DNA of 64,000 nucleotides from Marinilactibacillus sp. Marseille-P9653. Its GTDB lineage: Bacteria > Bacillota > Bacilli > Lactobacillales > Carnobacteriaceae_A. Below, piece by piece: positions 44,629 to 54,579 of the stretch; the first letter of the stretch is position 1; every line of letters begins with the position of its first letter. The translations under genes and the position numbers were made by a program. The DNA lies in assembly GCF_916618885.1 (NCBI RefSeq), contig NZ_CAKAKH010000001.1:1971005-2035004 (forward strand). The letters run 5' to 3'. The notes below the pieces were generated by a model. The model made no database searches and had not been told where the DNA came from. It was given only the letters and a program-made list of their open reading frames with translations.

Positions 44629-45996
44629 TTATTTTCCAAAGTCTTGAAGAAGGTATGCCATATGTGCTGTTCCCTCAAAAAAGTCTTTGAGTCTTACAGA
44701 TTCATTAGGTGCATGCGCTCTAGAATTCGCCCAACCACATCCGCTACTTAATACTGGAAGCTGTAGATACTTGTCGAAATTGTACATGGGGCCTGTTCCC
44801 GCATTATTAGGAGACAAAACAATTTCTGTCCCTTCTCCGTAAGCTTTCTTAGCGGAGTCAGCAACCACATCCACAAAATCATTTGTTAGGTCTGAACGAA
44901 AAGCTTTTTGAGCTTTGATCAAGTCTAGTTGTACATCTTCAAACCCGTGTTTATCTAGATGCTTCCGAATCAATTCGTGGATTTTTTCCGGATCCTGTCC
45001 TGGTACGATTCGGCAATCTAATTTTGCAGACGCCGCTCTCGGTAAGACCGTTTTTGATCCTGGTCCAGTGTAACCTGAGATCATTCCGCAAATCGTCATC
45101 GTAGGATAGAAAGCTAAGGCTTCATTTGGTGTCCATTCTAAGTCTTTAGTGATCAGTGGATGTTTCAAGCCATAAACTTTCTGCATTTTTTCTTCATCAA
45201 ATGGTTTTCGTGCGACCACTTCTTTTTCAAAGTCTGTTGGGGGAATGATATCCTCGTAAAATCCTTCAACGAGTACTTGGTTATCTGCAGATCTTAAGCT
45301 AGCTAGCGCTTGCGTCAGTCTCCAAGCAGCATTATCCACGACTGCACCGATAGAAGAGTGAATATCTACATCTGCACTTTCCACAAACAAATCAAAATAA
45401 GCCATTCCTTTGATTCCTGCTTCAATCACATAGTTTTCTTCTTCATCTTTTCCACCGAATTCCCAGATACATGCATCACTTTTAAATAAATCTGCATATT
45501 TTTCTAAGTAGGCTCCAAGGGACGGACTCCCATTTTCTTCTTCACCTTCAATAAGGAACTTAATATTACAAGATAAACCTTCCTCCGTATCCAGCAATGC
45601 TTGAATGGCATTCAAGCGAACCATCAGATTCGCTTTATTGTCCGCTACGCCTCGGCAATAAAGAATACCGTCTTTTACTCTAGGTTCAAATGGCGCACTA
45701 TCCCATTCATCGATTGGATCTTCTGGTTGAACATCGTAATGATTGTAAAACAACAGTGTCTTTTTACTATTCCCATTTTTCCCAGCTGGAAAATAACCGT
45801 ATACAACAGGATTTCCGCCTAAATCATCCAGTACTTGGACTTTTCCTCCTGTCTTTTCAAGCATATCTTTAACGTAAGCGACTGTTTCAGGTATTTTTCT
45901 GTCTTGTGTGGAAACAGAATCTAGTCTTAAATAATCGAAAAATTCATCCATTCTACTATCGATTACACTCTGCAATTTTTCTTCTAGTGCATTCAT
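44629..45996 (-). CDS. M20-family dipeptidase
   Basis: A 455-residue dizinc peptidase. Zinc ligands are visible in LLFYNHYDVQPED (His, Asp), the bridging GRGVADNKANL-type Asp (YCRGVADNKA), the catalytic and zinc-binding Glu pair in LIEGEEENGSPS, and the C-terminal His of GWANSRAHAPNES. The dimerisation domain is inserted at about 190-330. Such enzymes split dipeptides in the cytosol and would process peptides imported by the neighbouring Opp system. It has its own promoter region, since the Opp operon ends in a terminator before it. Confidence 0.9.
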   Translation of the reverse strand: MNALEEKLQSVIDSRMDEFFDYLRLDSVSTQDRKIPETVAYVKDMLEKTGGKVQVLDDLGGNPVVYGYFPAGKNGNSKKTLLFYNHYDVQPEDPIDEWDSAPFEPRVKDGILYCRGVADNKANLMVRLNAIQALLDTEEGLSCNIKFLIEGEEENGSPSLGAYLEKYADLFKSDACIWEFGGKDEEENYVIEAGIKGMAYFDLFVESADVDIHSSIGAVVDNAAWRLTQALASLRSADNQVLVEGFYEDIIPPTDFEKEVVARKPFDEEKMQKVYGLKHPLITKDLEWTPNEALAFYPTMTICGMISGYTGPGSKTVLPRAASAKLDCRIVPGQDPEKIHELIRKHLDKHGFEDVQLDLIKAQKAFRSDLTNDFVDVVADSAKKAYGEGTEIVLSPNNAGTGPMYNFDKYLQLPVLSSGCGWANSRAHAPNESVRLKDFFEGTAHMAYLLQDFGK

Positions 45997-46098
45997 CTAC
46001 TCTTCTGCCTTCTTTCATCCCATTAGTTTCTGTTTAAGTTCTCGTTTATCCTACATTTTTAGTAGAAGCTTTCTGTTCAGTGTATGATTTCGCTATAC

Positions 46099-46179
46099 AA
46101 AAAAGACTGCATCAAGTCTGGTCACTGTTTTAGGATGTCTAAAGGTCAGTGGGTCCATAGTTGACAACAGTCTTTGGAT
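46099..46179 (-). terminator. Terminator of the opp operon
   Basis: On the minus strand AAAGACTG and CAGTCTTTTTT form the outer stem, and CACTGACC/GGTCAC-like inner sequences add a second. The T-run lies 20-100 bases after oppF. Confidence 0.7.
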
Positions 46180-46201
46180 TTCGAGTTCGTATTAAGTCAT
46201 C

Positions 46202-47191
46202 CTAAGCATATTTTTGACCTTCACGTAACAGTCTTTCTCGTTTTTTTCTGTAGACCTCTATTTCATTTTCGTGGCAATAAATGTAGTGATCTGGAGCAAT
46301 CTCATGTAAGCCCACTTTTGTTAAATCATCGTATTGATGGTATTTCGGATCATACTCCGTTCTAACACGATTTCGCTCATTTTCTGGATCTGGCGTTGGT
46401 ATAGCGGAGAGTAAAGACTCCGTATAGGGATGTAGCGGAGCCATGTACAACTCGTCTGCTTCTGCCACTTCAAGCATTCGTCCACTATTCATGACACCAA
46501 TACGGTCGCTGATATATTTAACCATCGACAAGTCATGCGCAATAAACAGATACGTCAAATTGTTTTCTTTTTTCAATTCTTTCAACAAATTGATTACCTG
46601 AGCTTGAATCGATACATCCAGAGCTGAAATGGCCTCATCAGCAATAATAAAATCCGGTTCTACAGCTAGTGCACGCGCAATCCCTATACGCTGACATTGG
46701 CCTCCAGAAAATTCCTTAGGGTAACGGTTCGCGAACTCTTTGCTTAATCCCACTGCTTCTAGTAACTCATAAACCCTTTCCGTACGCTCTTTACCATTTT
46801 TGTAAATCCCATGGACCTTCAAAGCCCCTCCGATAATATCCTTCACTGTGATTCTTGGGTTCAATGAAGCATAGGGATCTTGAAAAATCATTTGCATCGA
46901 TTTTCTGAAATCAAGCAACTTTTTACGTCCACGAATTTTAGAAATATCTTGGCCTTTATATAGAATCTGTCCACCAGTGAACTCTCCTAATTTGATAAGC
47001 GCTCTACCAGTCGTCGACTTTCCACTACCTGATTCCCCAACTAGGCCAAACGTTTCCCCTTCATAGATATTGAAGCTGACATCGTTGACTGCTCTGACTT
47101 CACTTTTCTTTCCCGCATTGAAATACTGTTTGAAACCTGTAATTTCAACGATTGATTTCTTTTTTTCAACCTCTGCTACCAACGACCTCAC
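46202..47191 (-). CDS. oppF: Oligopeptide ABC transporter ATPase OppF
   Basis: A 329-residue ATPase. Walker A is GESGSGKSTTGRALI, the signature FSGGQCQRIGIARAL and Walker B IIADEAISALDVSIQAQVI. The C-terminal extension LYMAPLHPYTESLLSAIPTP is typical for OppF/DppF, but the zinc/Fe-S Cys cluster seen in some members is not evident apart from one IYCHENE Cys. It overlaps oppD by 26 bases. Confidence 0.92.
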   Translation of the reverse strand: MRSLVAEVEKKKSIVEITGFKQYFNAGKKSEVRAVNDVSFNIYEGETFGLVGESGSGKSTTGRALIKLGEFTGGQILYKGQDISKIRGRKKLLDFRKSMQMIFQDPYASLNPRITVKDIIGGALKVHGIYKNGKERTERVYELLEAVGLSKEFANRYPKEFSGGQCQRIGIARALAVEPDFIIADEAISALDVSIQAQVINLLKELKKENNLTYLFIAHDLSMVKYISDRIGVMNSGRMLEVAEADELYMAPLHPYTESLLSAIPTPDPENERNRVRTEYDPKYHQYDDLTKVGLHEIAPDHYIYCHENEIEVYRKKRERLLREGQKYA

Positions 47192-48260
47192 CTCCTGACT
47201 GAATTCTTACCTTCTTTTCACCAAATAATTGTTCGTATTTCTGCTTACGCCTGACCACTTCCGCAGGCGGCGTCACACTCGGCGCTTTTGGATGCAATAG
47301 CCAAGTTTTGGCGAAATGAGTATCTGTGACTTTGAACATCTCAGGCTCTTGCTCAAAATCGACTGCTAATGCGAATTCATTTCTTGAAGCAAAAGCGTCT
47401 CCTTTAGGCGGATGTAGCAAATTGGGTGGTGATCCCGGGATATTGTAAAGATCCGTTTGATGGATATCTAGGGTCGGCATAGATGCCAACAATCCCCAAG
47501 TATAAGGATGCATTGGATTATAGAAAATTTCATCCGCTGTCCCGATTTCAACGATTTGACCTGCATACATAACCGCTACACGGTCTGCCATTTGCGCTAC
47601 GACCCCTAAATCATGTGTGATAAAAATGATGGAGGTTTCCAGGTCTTTTTTCAAATTGTTCATAAGGTTCAGAATCTGTGCCTGAATCGTTACATCTAAT
47701 GCTGTCGTTGGTTCATCTGCAATCAGAATCTTCGGTTCACATGCCAAGGAAATCGCAATCATAACCCGTTGTCTCATTCCCCCTGAGAACTGGTGAGGAT
47801 AATGTTTATGTGTTTGTTTAGGATTCTTTATACCGACCATCTGCATTAATTCGATGGCTTTTTCGGTAGCTTGTTCTTTCGTTAATCCTTGATGTTTAAC
47901 CATCGGTTCAGCAATTTGTCTACCAACTTGCATTGTCGGATTCAAAGAGGTCATTGGATCTTGGAAGATCATGGCGATGTCATTTCCACGAATCTTCTGC
48001 ATTTCTTTATCTGAAATCGTCAGTAGATCCTTGTCTTCGAATAAGATCTGACCGCTCTCGATAATGGAATTCTTTTTAGGCAGCAAGCGATTGATTGCTT
48101 TTGTTGATACCGATTTTCCGGAACCCGATTCGCCAACAATTGCTAGCGTTTCACCTTTTTTTAGTTCAAAATCCACCCCTCGAACAGCTTGGACTTTACC
48201 TTCAAACGTTTTAAAAGAAATAGCCAAGTTCTTTACTTCCAGCACATTTGTGTTATCCAT
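47166..48260 (-). CDS. oppD: Oligopeptide ABC transporter ATPase OppD
   Basis: A 364-residue ATPase. Walker A is GESGSGKSVSTKAINRLL, the signature FSGGMRQRVMIAISLAC and Walker B LIADEPTTALDVTIQAQIL. The C-terminal part has NPMHPYTWGLLASMPTLD and IPGSPPNLLHPPKGDAFASR. It pairs with OppF to drive OppBC. In some members the last motif carries CxFxxRC; here Ala and Asn replace both Cys, so no Fe-S cluster is expected. Confidence 0.92.
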   Translation of the reverse strand: MDNTNVLEVKNLAISFKTFEGKVQAVRGVDFELKKGETLAIVGESGSGKSVSTKAINRLLPKKNSIIESGQILFEDKDLLTISDKEMQKIRGNDIAMIFQDPMTSLNPTMQVGRQIAEPMVKHQGLTKEQATEKAIELMQMVGIKNPKQTHKHYPHQFSGGMRQRVMIAISLACEPKILIADEPTTALDVTIQAQILNLMNNLKKDLETSIIFITHDLGVVAQMADRVAVMYAGQIVEIGTADEIFYNPMHPYTWGLLASMPTLDIHQTDLYNIPGSPPNLLHPPKGDAFASRNEFALAVDFEQEPEMFKVTDTHFAKTWLLHPKAPSVTPPAEVVRRKQKYEQLFGEKKVRIQSGGEVVGSRG

Positions 48261-48295
48261 ATCTTCACACCTCTATCTTCCTATTGAACTATCAA

Positions 48296-48327
48296 TAAAG
48301 AGCGTGCAGTCGCACACTCTTCATCGA
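48296..48327 (-). terminator. Attenuating hairpin between oppA and oppD
   Basis: GAGTGTGC and TGCACGCTC pair around a tiny loop and are followed by TTTATT. It would let the binding protein be made in excess over the ATPases. Confidence 0.55.
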
Positions 48328-48348
48328 CTCATACTTTTCAACAACTGT

Positions 48349-50031
48349 TTACTGAGGATCCAATGTCCATTCATGAACATCATGAAGCGACCCTGCCCAG
48401 TACTCCTTGATTCCGCCATTCAAGTAATCCACTTGAACTGAGAATTGAGAATCAGAATATAACGGAACGATCACAGCTTGATCTTGCATATACTGTTGCA
48501 ATTCTTCATAAATTGGGAATCTTTCTTCAAAGCTTGTGCCTTCGTTTCCTCTTTCAAGTAGCTCATCAATCTTAGGATCAGCAAGGGCTGAATTATTAGA
48601 TGTAGCACCTGTTTGGACATACGTCGCAACGTTTGGATCTACTGTATGGCCGTATCCCATCATACCGATATCATAATCAAGGTCTTGCGCTACTTGTAGC
48701 CAAGTTGGGAAATCATATTGTTGGATCTCCACTTGTACGTCAATATCACTCAACCATTGTTGGATCAAGTTAGCATTTTGTTCTCTGACTGCGTTACCTG
48801 TTGGTACGCCTAGTCTCAATGTTTGGCTGAAGTCAAAACCAGCGTCTTCTAGCATTTCTTTTGCTAATTCCGGATCGTATTCTAATGGTTGAATCTCATC
48901 AGAGTTGTATGGACTAGCTGATGTATACATACTAGACAAGACTTCCCCGCGACCTTCAAGTAGATTATCGACTGTCAGTTGACGATCAAATGCATGAATA
49001 AAGGCTTTACGTACTTCAGGATCTGGGAATACTTCGTTATTGATAATCATATACTGACCATTAAAACTCGGGTTTTCAACAACTTCAAGACCTTCAATAT
49101 CTTCAAGTAATGAAACATCTTGAATCGGCACCATACCGATACCACCACCGGCAGCCATATGAAGATTTCCAGCTTGGAATTCTGTTACAAGCGCTGTTCC
49201 GTTCATGATACGTCCATAGATTGTTTCAATTTCTGGAGCGCCACGGTAGTAGTCAGGATTAGCTTCTAACTGAACATAGTTATCGTTATCATATTCTACA
49301 AATTTATAGGGTCCACTGAATACAGAAGGTTGTGTTGCTGCTTCAGAGTTTGAGATCTCAGTTGGCTCCAGTTCGCCAAAGATATGTTCAGGTGCAATCA
49401 ATACATCAAATCCTACAAATTCTTGGATTAATGCCAAATCGACAGGTGTTTTAGTCGTAATGGTTAAGGATTTATCTCCCGTTACTTCTACACCGGATAA
49501 TGATTCCGCGCCTTCTTCTAAAATACCTGAATCATCTGTTCCTTCAATCATCGCAATTCTTGTTCCTAGTGACGTTTCGATCTCCGGATCCGCAATGGCA
49601 TTCAATGTAAATGCTACATCATTTGCGGTAACCGGTTCGCCATCTGTCCAGTTCGCCTCTTCATTGATTTCAATTTCAAATGTTTGATTATCTGTTGTGT
49701 CAAATTTAGATGCTAATGCATTTTCCCAAGAGTCTGCTTCTGGCATCACAAGTAAACTGTCATACATGAATCGTTGAATCCATTTACCACTAACACCTGG
49801 TGCGTAAAAAGGATTGAAACTATCTGGTGCGTTTGTTAACCCAACCATCAATGTACTTGTATCGCCCTCTTCAGCTTGTGGTACTGCGCCTTCTCCATCA
49901 CTTTCTCCGTCAGTTTCACCTTGCGCTACATCATCTGGTCCTGGAACAGCTGAATCTCCACATGCTGCTAGTACCAATGTTGAAGCAAAAATCGTTGTCC
50001 CATACTTTAATCTTGTTTTCCAATTTGACAT
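48349..50031 (-). CDS. oppA: Oligopeptide-binding lipoprotein OppA-like
   Basis: A 560-residue family 5 solute-binding lipoprotein. The signal peptide ends in LVLAACGDSAV (lipobox). An acidic, Gly-rich linker follows. The fold signatures are NWTDGEPVTANDVAFTLNAI (family 5 signature) and VRKAFIHAFDRQLTVDNLLE. It captures peptides outside the membrane and hands them to OppBC. Here oppA lies in mid-operon (after oppB and oppC) rather than first. GGGGAGATTTTC precedes the ATG. Confidence 0.9.
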   Translation of the reverse strand: MSNWKTRLKYGTTIFASTLVLAACGDSAVPGPDDVAQGETDGESDGEGAVPQAEEGDTSTLMVGLTNAPDSFNPFYAPGVSGKWIQRFMYDSLLVMPEADSWENALASKFDTTDNQTFEIEINEEANWTDGEPVTANDVAFTLNAIADPEIETSLGTRIAMIEGTDDSGILEEGAESLSGVEVTGDKSLTITTKTPVDLALIQEFVGFDVLIAPEHIFGELEPTEISNSEAATQPSVFSGPYKFVEYDNDNYVQLEANPDYYRGAPEIETIYGRIMNGTALVTEFQAGNLHMAAGGGIGMVPIQDVSLLEDIEGLEVVENPSFNGQYMIINNEVFPDPEVRKAFIHAFDRQLTVDNLLEGRGEVLSSMYTSASPYNSDEIQPLEYDPELAKEMLEDAGFDFSQTLRLGVPTGNAVREQNANLIQQWLSDIDVQVEIQQYDFPTWLQVAQDLDYDIGMMGYGHTVDPNVATYVQTGATSNNSALADPKIDELLERGNEGTSFEERFPIYEELQQYMQDQAVIVPLYSDSQFSVQVDYLNGGIKEYWAGSLHDVHEWTLDPQ

Positions 50032-50155
50032 GAAAATCTCCCCTTATGACTATATTCTTTCGTAGAACATCTCTTTTAGTCCCCCTAAAATTGACAAGAC
50101 CTTCTACTTGAATCATTTTTCATGAAATCTTTTAAAGCTTTTAATGAAAACTCAC

Positions 50156-51112
50156 TTATCCTTTATTCTCCCCTTCAATCGCTTCTCTCAACCCTTCTCC
50201 GATAAAGTTAATCGATAATACTGCGATAAAGATCAGGATACCGGCTGGAACCCATCTCCATGGTTCAGCGGTCAACACTCTAATCGATTGTGCTTGAGAT
50301 AAAATATTTCCCCAGCTTGGTTGCGGCGGCCTAACACCCACACCCAAGAAACTCAGTGAAGCTTCCGTCAAGATTGCCGTTGCAATCCCAAACGTTGCAT
50401 TAACTAGAATCGGCGAAAGCACATTCGGTAAGATATGAACAAACAAAATACCAAAAGTCGAATACCCTGTTGCTTCAGCCGCTAGTACAAAATCTTGTCC
50501 TTTAAGCCTCAACACCTGCCCTCTGACTAACCTACATAATGGTGGCCAACTGAGTGCTCCCAGTACAATCGTTACGACCCAGATGCCTGATCCTAAAAGA
50601 GAGACCAATGTTAAAATAACGAGGAAAAACGGGAAAGACATAAAGGCTTCTGTAATCCGCATGATCACTGCATCAATAAATCCGCCGAAATAGCCTGAAA
50701 CTAACCCAAGCGTTGTTCCGATGACAACATAAATGGCAACCGAGCAAAGCCCTACGATCATAGAGACTTGCGTTCCGTGAATTAACCTTGATAGTACGTC
50801 TCTTCCTGTATCATCTGTTCCTAGAAAGAAATTCTCATAAGGAGCGGCTCTAAATAGTCCTACAGACGCATCTCTTGGATGCGGCGCGATCTGATTTGCG
50901 AATACTGCCACTAAAATCATGATAATGAAGACTCCTAAACTGACGACGGCTACTTTATTTTTGAAAAACCGTTTGGCAATTGTCTTAACGTAACTATCTC
51001 CATCTGAAACGACTTGTTCCGCTGCAACTCCAGGGAAGTGAGCACGTTCACTATCCTCTACTAAATGAAACAGTGAATCTGCTGGTGTATTTCTGCCTAC
51101 GTTTTGAGCCAT
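50156..51112 (-). CDS. oppC: Oligopeptide ABC permease OppC
   Basis: A 318-residue permease with a long cytosolic N-terminus and six membrane helices. FLGTDDTGRDVLSRLIHGTQ is the OppC/DppC signature, and LAAEATGYSTFGILFVHILP is the coupling loop. It forms the pore with OppB, 14 bases downstream of it. Confidence 0.93.
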   Translation of the reverse strand: MAQNVGRNTPADSLFHLVEDSERAHFPGVAAEQVVSDGDSYVKTIAKRFFKNKVAVVSLGVFIIMILVAVFANQIAPHPRDASVGLFRAAPYENFFLGTDDTGRDVLSRLIHGTQVSMIVGLCSVAIYVVIGTTLGLVSGYFGGFIDAVIMRITEAFMSFPFFLVILTLVSLLGSGIWVVTIVLGALSWPPLCRLVRGQVLRLKGQDFVLAAEATGYSTFGILFVHILPNVLSPILVNATFGIATAILTEASLSFLGVGVRPPQPSWGNILSQAQSIRVLTAEPWRWVPAGILIFIAVLSINFIGEGLREAIEGENKG

Positions 51113-51126
51113 TTTTCTTCCCCCTT

Positions 51127-52077
51127 TTAGTTGTATTTAATCCGTGGATCAACAACAGCGTACAAAACATCGACGAGAAGGTTGGCAACGAGTACGACGA
51201 TTGCAGACAACATCGTGACCGCCATCAGAATAGGATAATCTCTTTGCTGAATCGCTGTAATCGTTAAACGACCAATCCCTGGCCACTGAAAGATCTGTTC
51301 TGTAACAATTGCGCCCCCAACTAGTCTTGGTAAATCTGTTCCGATGATTGTTACAACTGGAATCAATGCATTTCTAAGTCCGTGTTTTGTTAAAATTGTT
51401 TTGGATGCTAATCCTTTAGCTGTTGCGGTTCTCATGTAGTTTTCCCCATAAACTTCGATCATGGTTGACCGCATATAACGAGCCATATTCGCGATATAAA
51501 AAGCAGATAGAACGATCACTGGCAGTACAAGGTGACGTAAGACTTCAAAGAATCCACCGTCTCCCCCTAGTTCAGACATACCACCGGTCGGCAACCAACC
51601 TAATCGAACAGAAAAAATATAAATTAATCCTAGCCCTAAGAAAAAGTTTGGAATCGACACGCCTATAAAAGAACTACTGGTCAATAAATTATCTATCCAA
51701 GTGCCTTGTTTTCTGGCACTTAAGATTCCAAGCGGGATGGCTACAATATAGGAAAATAGTAGCGTGGATCCCATAAGCACAACTGTTGGAAAAAGTCTTG
51801 AGACAATAATTGGTAACACTGGATAGCGTGTTGAGAATGAATTGCCGAGATCTAGTCTCAAAGCTCTTCCTAACCAACGAACATACTGGACAGGTACTGG
51901 CTGATCTAGTCCAAGCGCACGTTCAGTCGCTGCGATTTGCTCCGCTGTGGCATCTGGTGAAACAAATAATTCTGCTGGATTTCCTGGTGTTAAATTAACC
52001 ATCATATATGCTGCAATGGAGATCATCAGCAATACTGGAATAGCTGTCAGTAGTCGCTTCAAGATAAATTTTTGCAT
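51127..52077 (-). CDS. oppB: Oligopeptide ABC permease OppB
   Basis: A 316-residue permease with six membrane helices. FILKRLLTAIPVLLMISIAA at the N-terminus and YMRTATAKGLASKTILTKHG (coupling loop) are typical for OppB/DppB, as is the large extracellular loop after helix 1. It is the first transporter gene after the two amidohydrolases. Confidence 0.93.
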   Translation of the reverse strand: MQKFILKRLLTAIPVLLMISIAAYMMVNLTPGNPAELFVSPDATAEQIAATERALGLDQPVPVQYVRWLGRALRLDLGNSFSTRYPVLPIIVSRLFPTVVLMGSTLLFSYIVAIPLGILSARKQGTWIDNLLTSSSFIGVSIPNFFLGLGLIYIFSVRLGWLPTGGMSELGGDGGFFEVLRHLVLPVIVLSAFYIANMARYMRSTMIEVYGENYMRTATAKGLASKTILTKHGLRNALIPVVTIIGTDLPRLVGGAIVTEQIFQWPGIGRLTITAIQQRDYPILMAVTMLSAIVVLVANLLVDVLYAVVDPRIKYN

Positions 52078-52122
52078 CGTTTTCTCCCCTTTTTATTCAA
52101 TAAATCCTTTCTCTGCTGGTGT

Positions 52123-53307
52123 CTATCCTAAGTACTCATCAATAATGGATAAGAACACTTCCCCCGAACGCAGTAAGGACTCTTCATGTATAACGAATTT
52201 CGGATGGTGATGCGGATAAGGCGATGCGTCATCTGGACGTTTCGCGCCTACTCTTAGGAAAGCCCCTGGTTTCTCTTTCAAGAAATAAGCGAAATCTTCT
52301 CCCCCCATAGCCCCTTCGACTTCTTCCACCTCAGAGTCATCGAACACGGTCAAAAAACGATTTTTTAATTTCTCGACTTCTACCGCGTCGTTTTGAATGG
52401 ATGGATAACCTCGTACATAATCGATAGCTAACGTAGCGTCGAATGCTTCCGCAATATGTGTGCTGATTGATTTTAATTTACTTTCCATTAGATCTTGAAT
52501 GTCACCGTGCATCGTTCGAACAGTACCGTTGATTTCAGCTGAGTCAGCTATAATATTGTACGCTTCTCCTCCTGCTTCAAATCCTGCAAAGGTTAGCACT
52601 GCTGGTTTGACGGGATCTGTTAATCGACTAACGACTTGCTGTAGACCAGTGACGATTTGTGTCCCAATCGTCAAGGCGTCATGCGTATCATGCGGCGCAG
52701 CACCGTGGCCACCTTTCCCCTGGACCTTCATCTTGAACGTGTCCGAGTTTGCTGATCCAAAACTATAATTGTAGAAAACTTTTCCAACTTCTTCCATTGA
52801 ATCTAAGTGAATACCAAATACGTAATCGACTTCTTTAAGCGCCCCTGCTTCAACCATCGATTTAGCTCCACCTGGTAACACTTCTTCAGCGTGTTGATGC
52901 AGTAACACAACATTCCCATGTAATTCATCAGCATGATTCGAAATGACTTTTGCTACACTGAGTAAGGAAGCTGTATGTCCATCATGTCCACAAGCATGCA
53001 TGATACCTGCATTTTTTGATTTGAATGGTACATCTGATTCTTCATGAATTCTTAATGCATCAAAGTCTGCTCTCAATGCAATCGTTGGTCCTGGATGACC
53101 GCCTTTAATCTTTGCTACGATACCATATCCATTTCCTACATTTGTCTGGATGTCTTTTATCCCAAATGATTGTAATCGCTCTAGAATATACTGAGCCGTT
53201 TCTTTCTCTTCAAAAGAAGGTTCCGGATGCTCATGTAAGTGTCGTCTCCAGCTGACGGTTTCATCAAAATTCTGTTTTAATTCTTCTGTCCATGTCTCGT
53301 AGGCCAT
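52123..53307 (-). CDS. M20D amidohydrolase, copy 2
   Basis: A 394-residue metal-dependent amidohydrolase (N-acyl-amino acid/hippurate hydrolase group). Metal ligands lie in MHACGHDGHTASLL (Cys, His), LLHQHAEEVLPGGAKSM (His, Glu-Glu) and the C-terminal PYPHHHPKFVIHEES; GGEDFAYFLKEKPGAF is also conserved. It is a close paralog of the gene upstream: both share the WRR-LHEHPEPSFEE N-terminus, which points to tandem duplication. It stands between that copy and oppB, probably in one operon, and would hydrolyse imported acyl or amide conjugates in the cytosol. Confidence 0.9.
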   Translation of the reverse strand: MAYETWTEELKQNFDETVSWRRHLHEHPEPSFEEKETAQYILERLQSFGIKDIQTNVGNGYGIVAKIKGGHPGPTIALRADFDALRIHEESDVPFKSKNAGIMHACGHDGHTASLLSVAKVISNHADELHGNVVLLHQHAEEVLPGGAKSMVEAGALKEVDYVFGIHLDSMEEVGKVFYNYSFGSANSDTFKMKVQGKGGHGAAPHDTHDALTIGTQIVTGLQQVVSRLTDPVKPAVLTFAGFEAGGEAYNIIADSAEINGTVRTMHGDIQDLMESKLKSISTHIAEAFDATLAIDYVRGYPSIQNDAVEVEKLKNRFLTVFDDSEVEEVEGAMGGEDFAYFLKEKPGAFLRVGAKRPDDASPYPHHHPKFVIHEESLLRSGEVFLSIIDEYLG

Positions 53308-53349
53308 GATCCATCTCCTTCTCGTTTACTACTGATCTTTTATTGATGT

Positions 53350-54579
53350 TTAATGACTTTCCACTGTTACAGACTCTCTAGCATTGCTGGTTTCTTTTTT
53401 CATTAGATAATGTTCTACAATAGATAAGAAGCATTTTCCACCAAGTAATAAGGCACGTTCATCAAAATCAAATTTTGGATGATGGTGTGGGTAGGAAATA
53501 CCCTTTTCTTCATTACCTGAGTTCACAAAGAAGAATGAGCCTGGTTTTTCTTGAAGGAAGTAAGCAAAGTCCTCTCCGCCCATTCTAAGCGGTGTTGATT
53601 CCACTATCTCTTCTCCAAACTGATTTTTGAAAAGCTCTGCAATCAATTCTGTTTCTTTTTCATGATTGTAAAGCGCCGGATATCCTCGAGTATAGGTGAC
53701 CTCACAAGTTGCGTCGTGCGCTTCACAGATATGCTGCGTCATTGTACCGATTTTTTCTTCTATCATATCTCTGACTTCTGGTGCAAAGGTTCGAACGGTT
53801 CCTTTAATGAGTGCTTTGTCTGAAATCACGTTATGTGCGCCGTCTCCCGCCTTTAAAGTAGAAACCGTCAAGACTCCTGATTTAGTTGGGTCTTTTTTAC
53901 GACTGATAATCGTTTGTAGTTGGTTTACTACATGAGAAGCGACAACAACAGAATCGACTGTGGAATCTGGATGCGCCGCATGTCCGCCTTTTCCTTGAAT
54001 TTTTATTTCAAAGAAATCTGGGGCCGCCATGGCATAACCTGAACAATAAGTGACCTTACCATATTCAAGTGGTGATCTTAAATGAAGTCCATAGACATAA
54101 TCCACATCGTCCAATACGCCGGCGTCTATCATCGCTTTCCCACCACCTGGTAATACTTCTTCCGCGTGTTGGAAGATGAACTTAACCGTTCCTGAAAGTT
54201 CTGCCTGTTCTTCTTTTAATACCTTTGCCACACTTAGTAGCGTTGCGGTATGTCCATCATGCCCACAAGCATGCATGACACCAGGATTCTTTGAAGCAAA
54301 CTCTAAATTTGTTGCTTCTTGGATTCTTAAGGCATCGAAGTCTGCCCGAAAACCAATCGTCGGTCCATCTTCAGTCCCTCGAAGATAAGCAGCAATTCCT
54401 CCACCACCAATATTTTCTTCAATATCTTCATATCCAAAAGATTTTAATTTTTCTACAATATATTTTCTCGTTTTATATTCTTCGAAAGAAGGTTCAGGAT
54501 GTTCATGTAAATAACGTCGCCATGAAACAGTCGTTTCATAATTAGCAGTCAAAACTTCTTCCCATTTACTATAACTCAT
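53350..54579 (-). CDS. M20D amidohydrolase, copy 1
   Basis: A 409-residue paralog of the next gene. The same metal motifs occur: MHACGHDGHTATLL, FQHAEEVLPGGGKAM, MGGEDFAYFLQEKPGSFFF and SYPHHHPKFDFDERA. The C-terminus is about 15 residues longer. The start is taken at ATG 54579, after AAGGAGAG; a TTG two codons upstream is possible. It is the first gene of the amidohydrolase-opp unit. A cre-like site lies about 170 bases upstream. Confidence 0.9.
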   Translation of the reverse strand: MSYSKWEEVLTANYETTVSWRRYLHEHPEPSFEEYKTRKYIVEKLKSFGYEDIEENIGGGGIAAYLRGTEDGPTIGFRADFDALRIQEATNLEFASKNPGVMHACGHDGHTATLLSVAKVLKEEQAELSGTVKFIFQHAEEVLPGGGKAMIDAGVLDDVDYVYGLHLRSPLEYGKVTYCSGYAMAAPDFFEIKIQGKGGHAAHPDSTVDSVVVASHVVNQLQTIISRKKDPTKSGVLTVSTLKAGDGAHNVISDKALIKGTVRTFAPEVRDMIEEKIGTMTQHICEAHDATCEVTYTRGYPALYNHEKETELIAELFKNQFGEEIVESTPLRMGGEDFAYFLQEKPGSFFFVNSGNEEKGISYPHHHPKFDFDERALLLGGKCFLSIVEHYLMKKETSNARESVTVESH

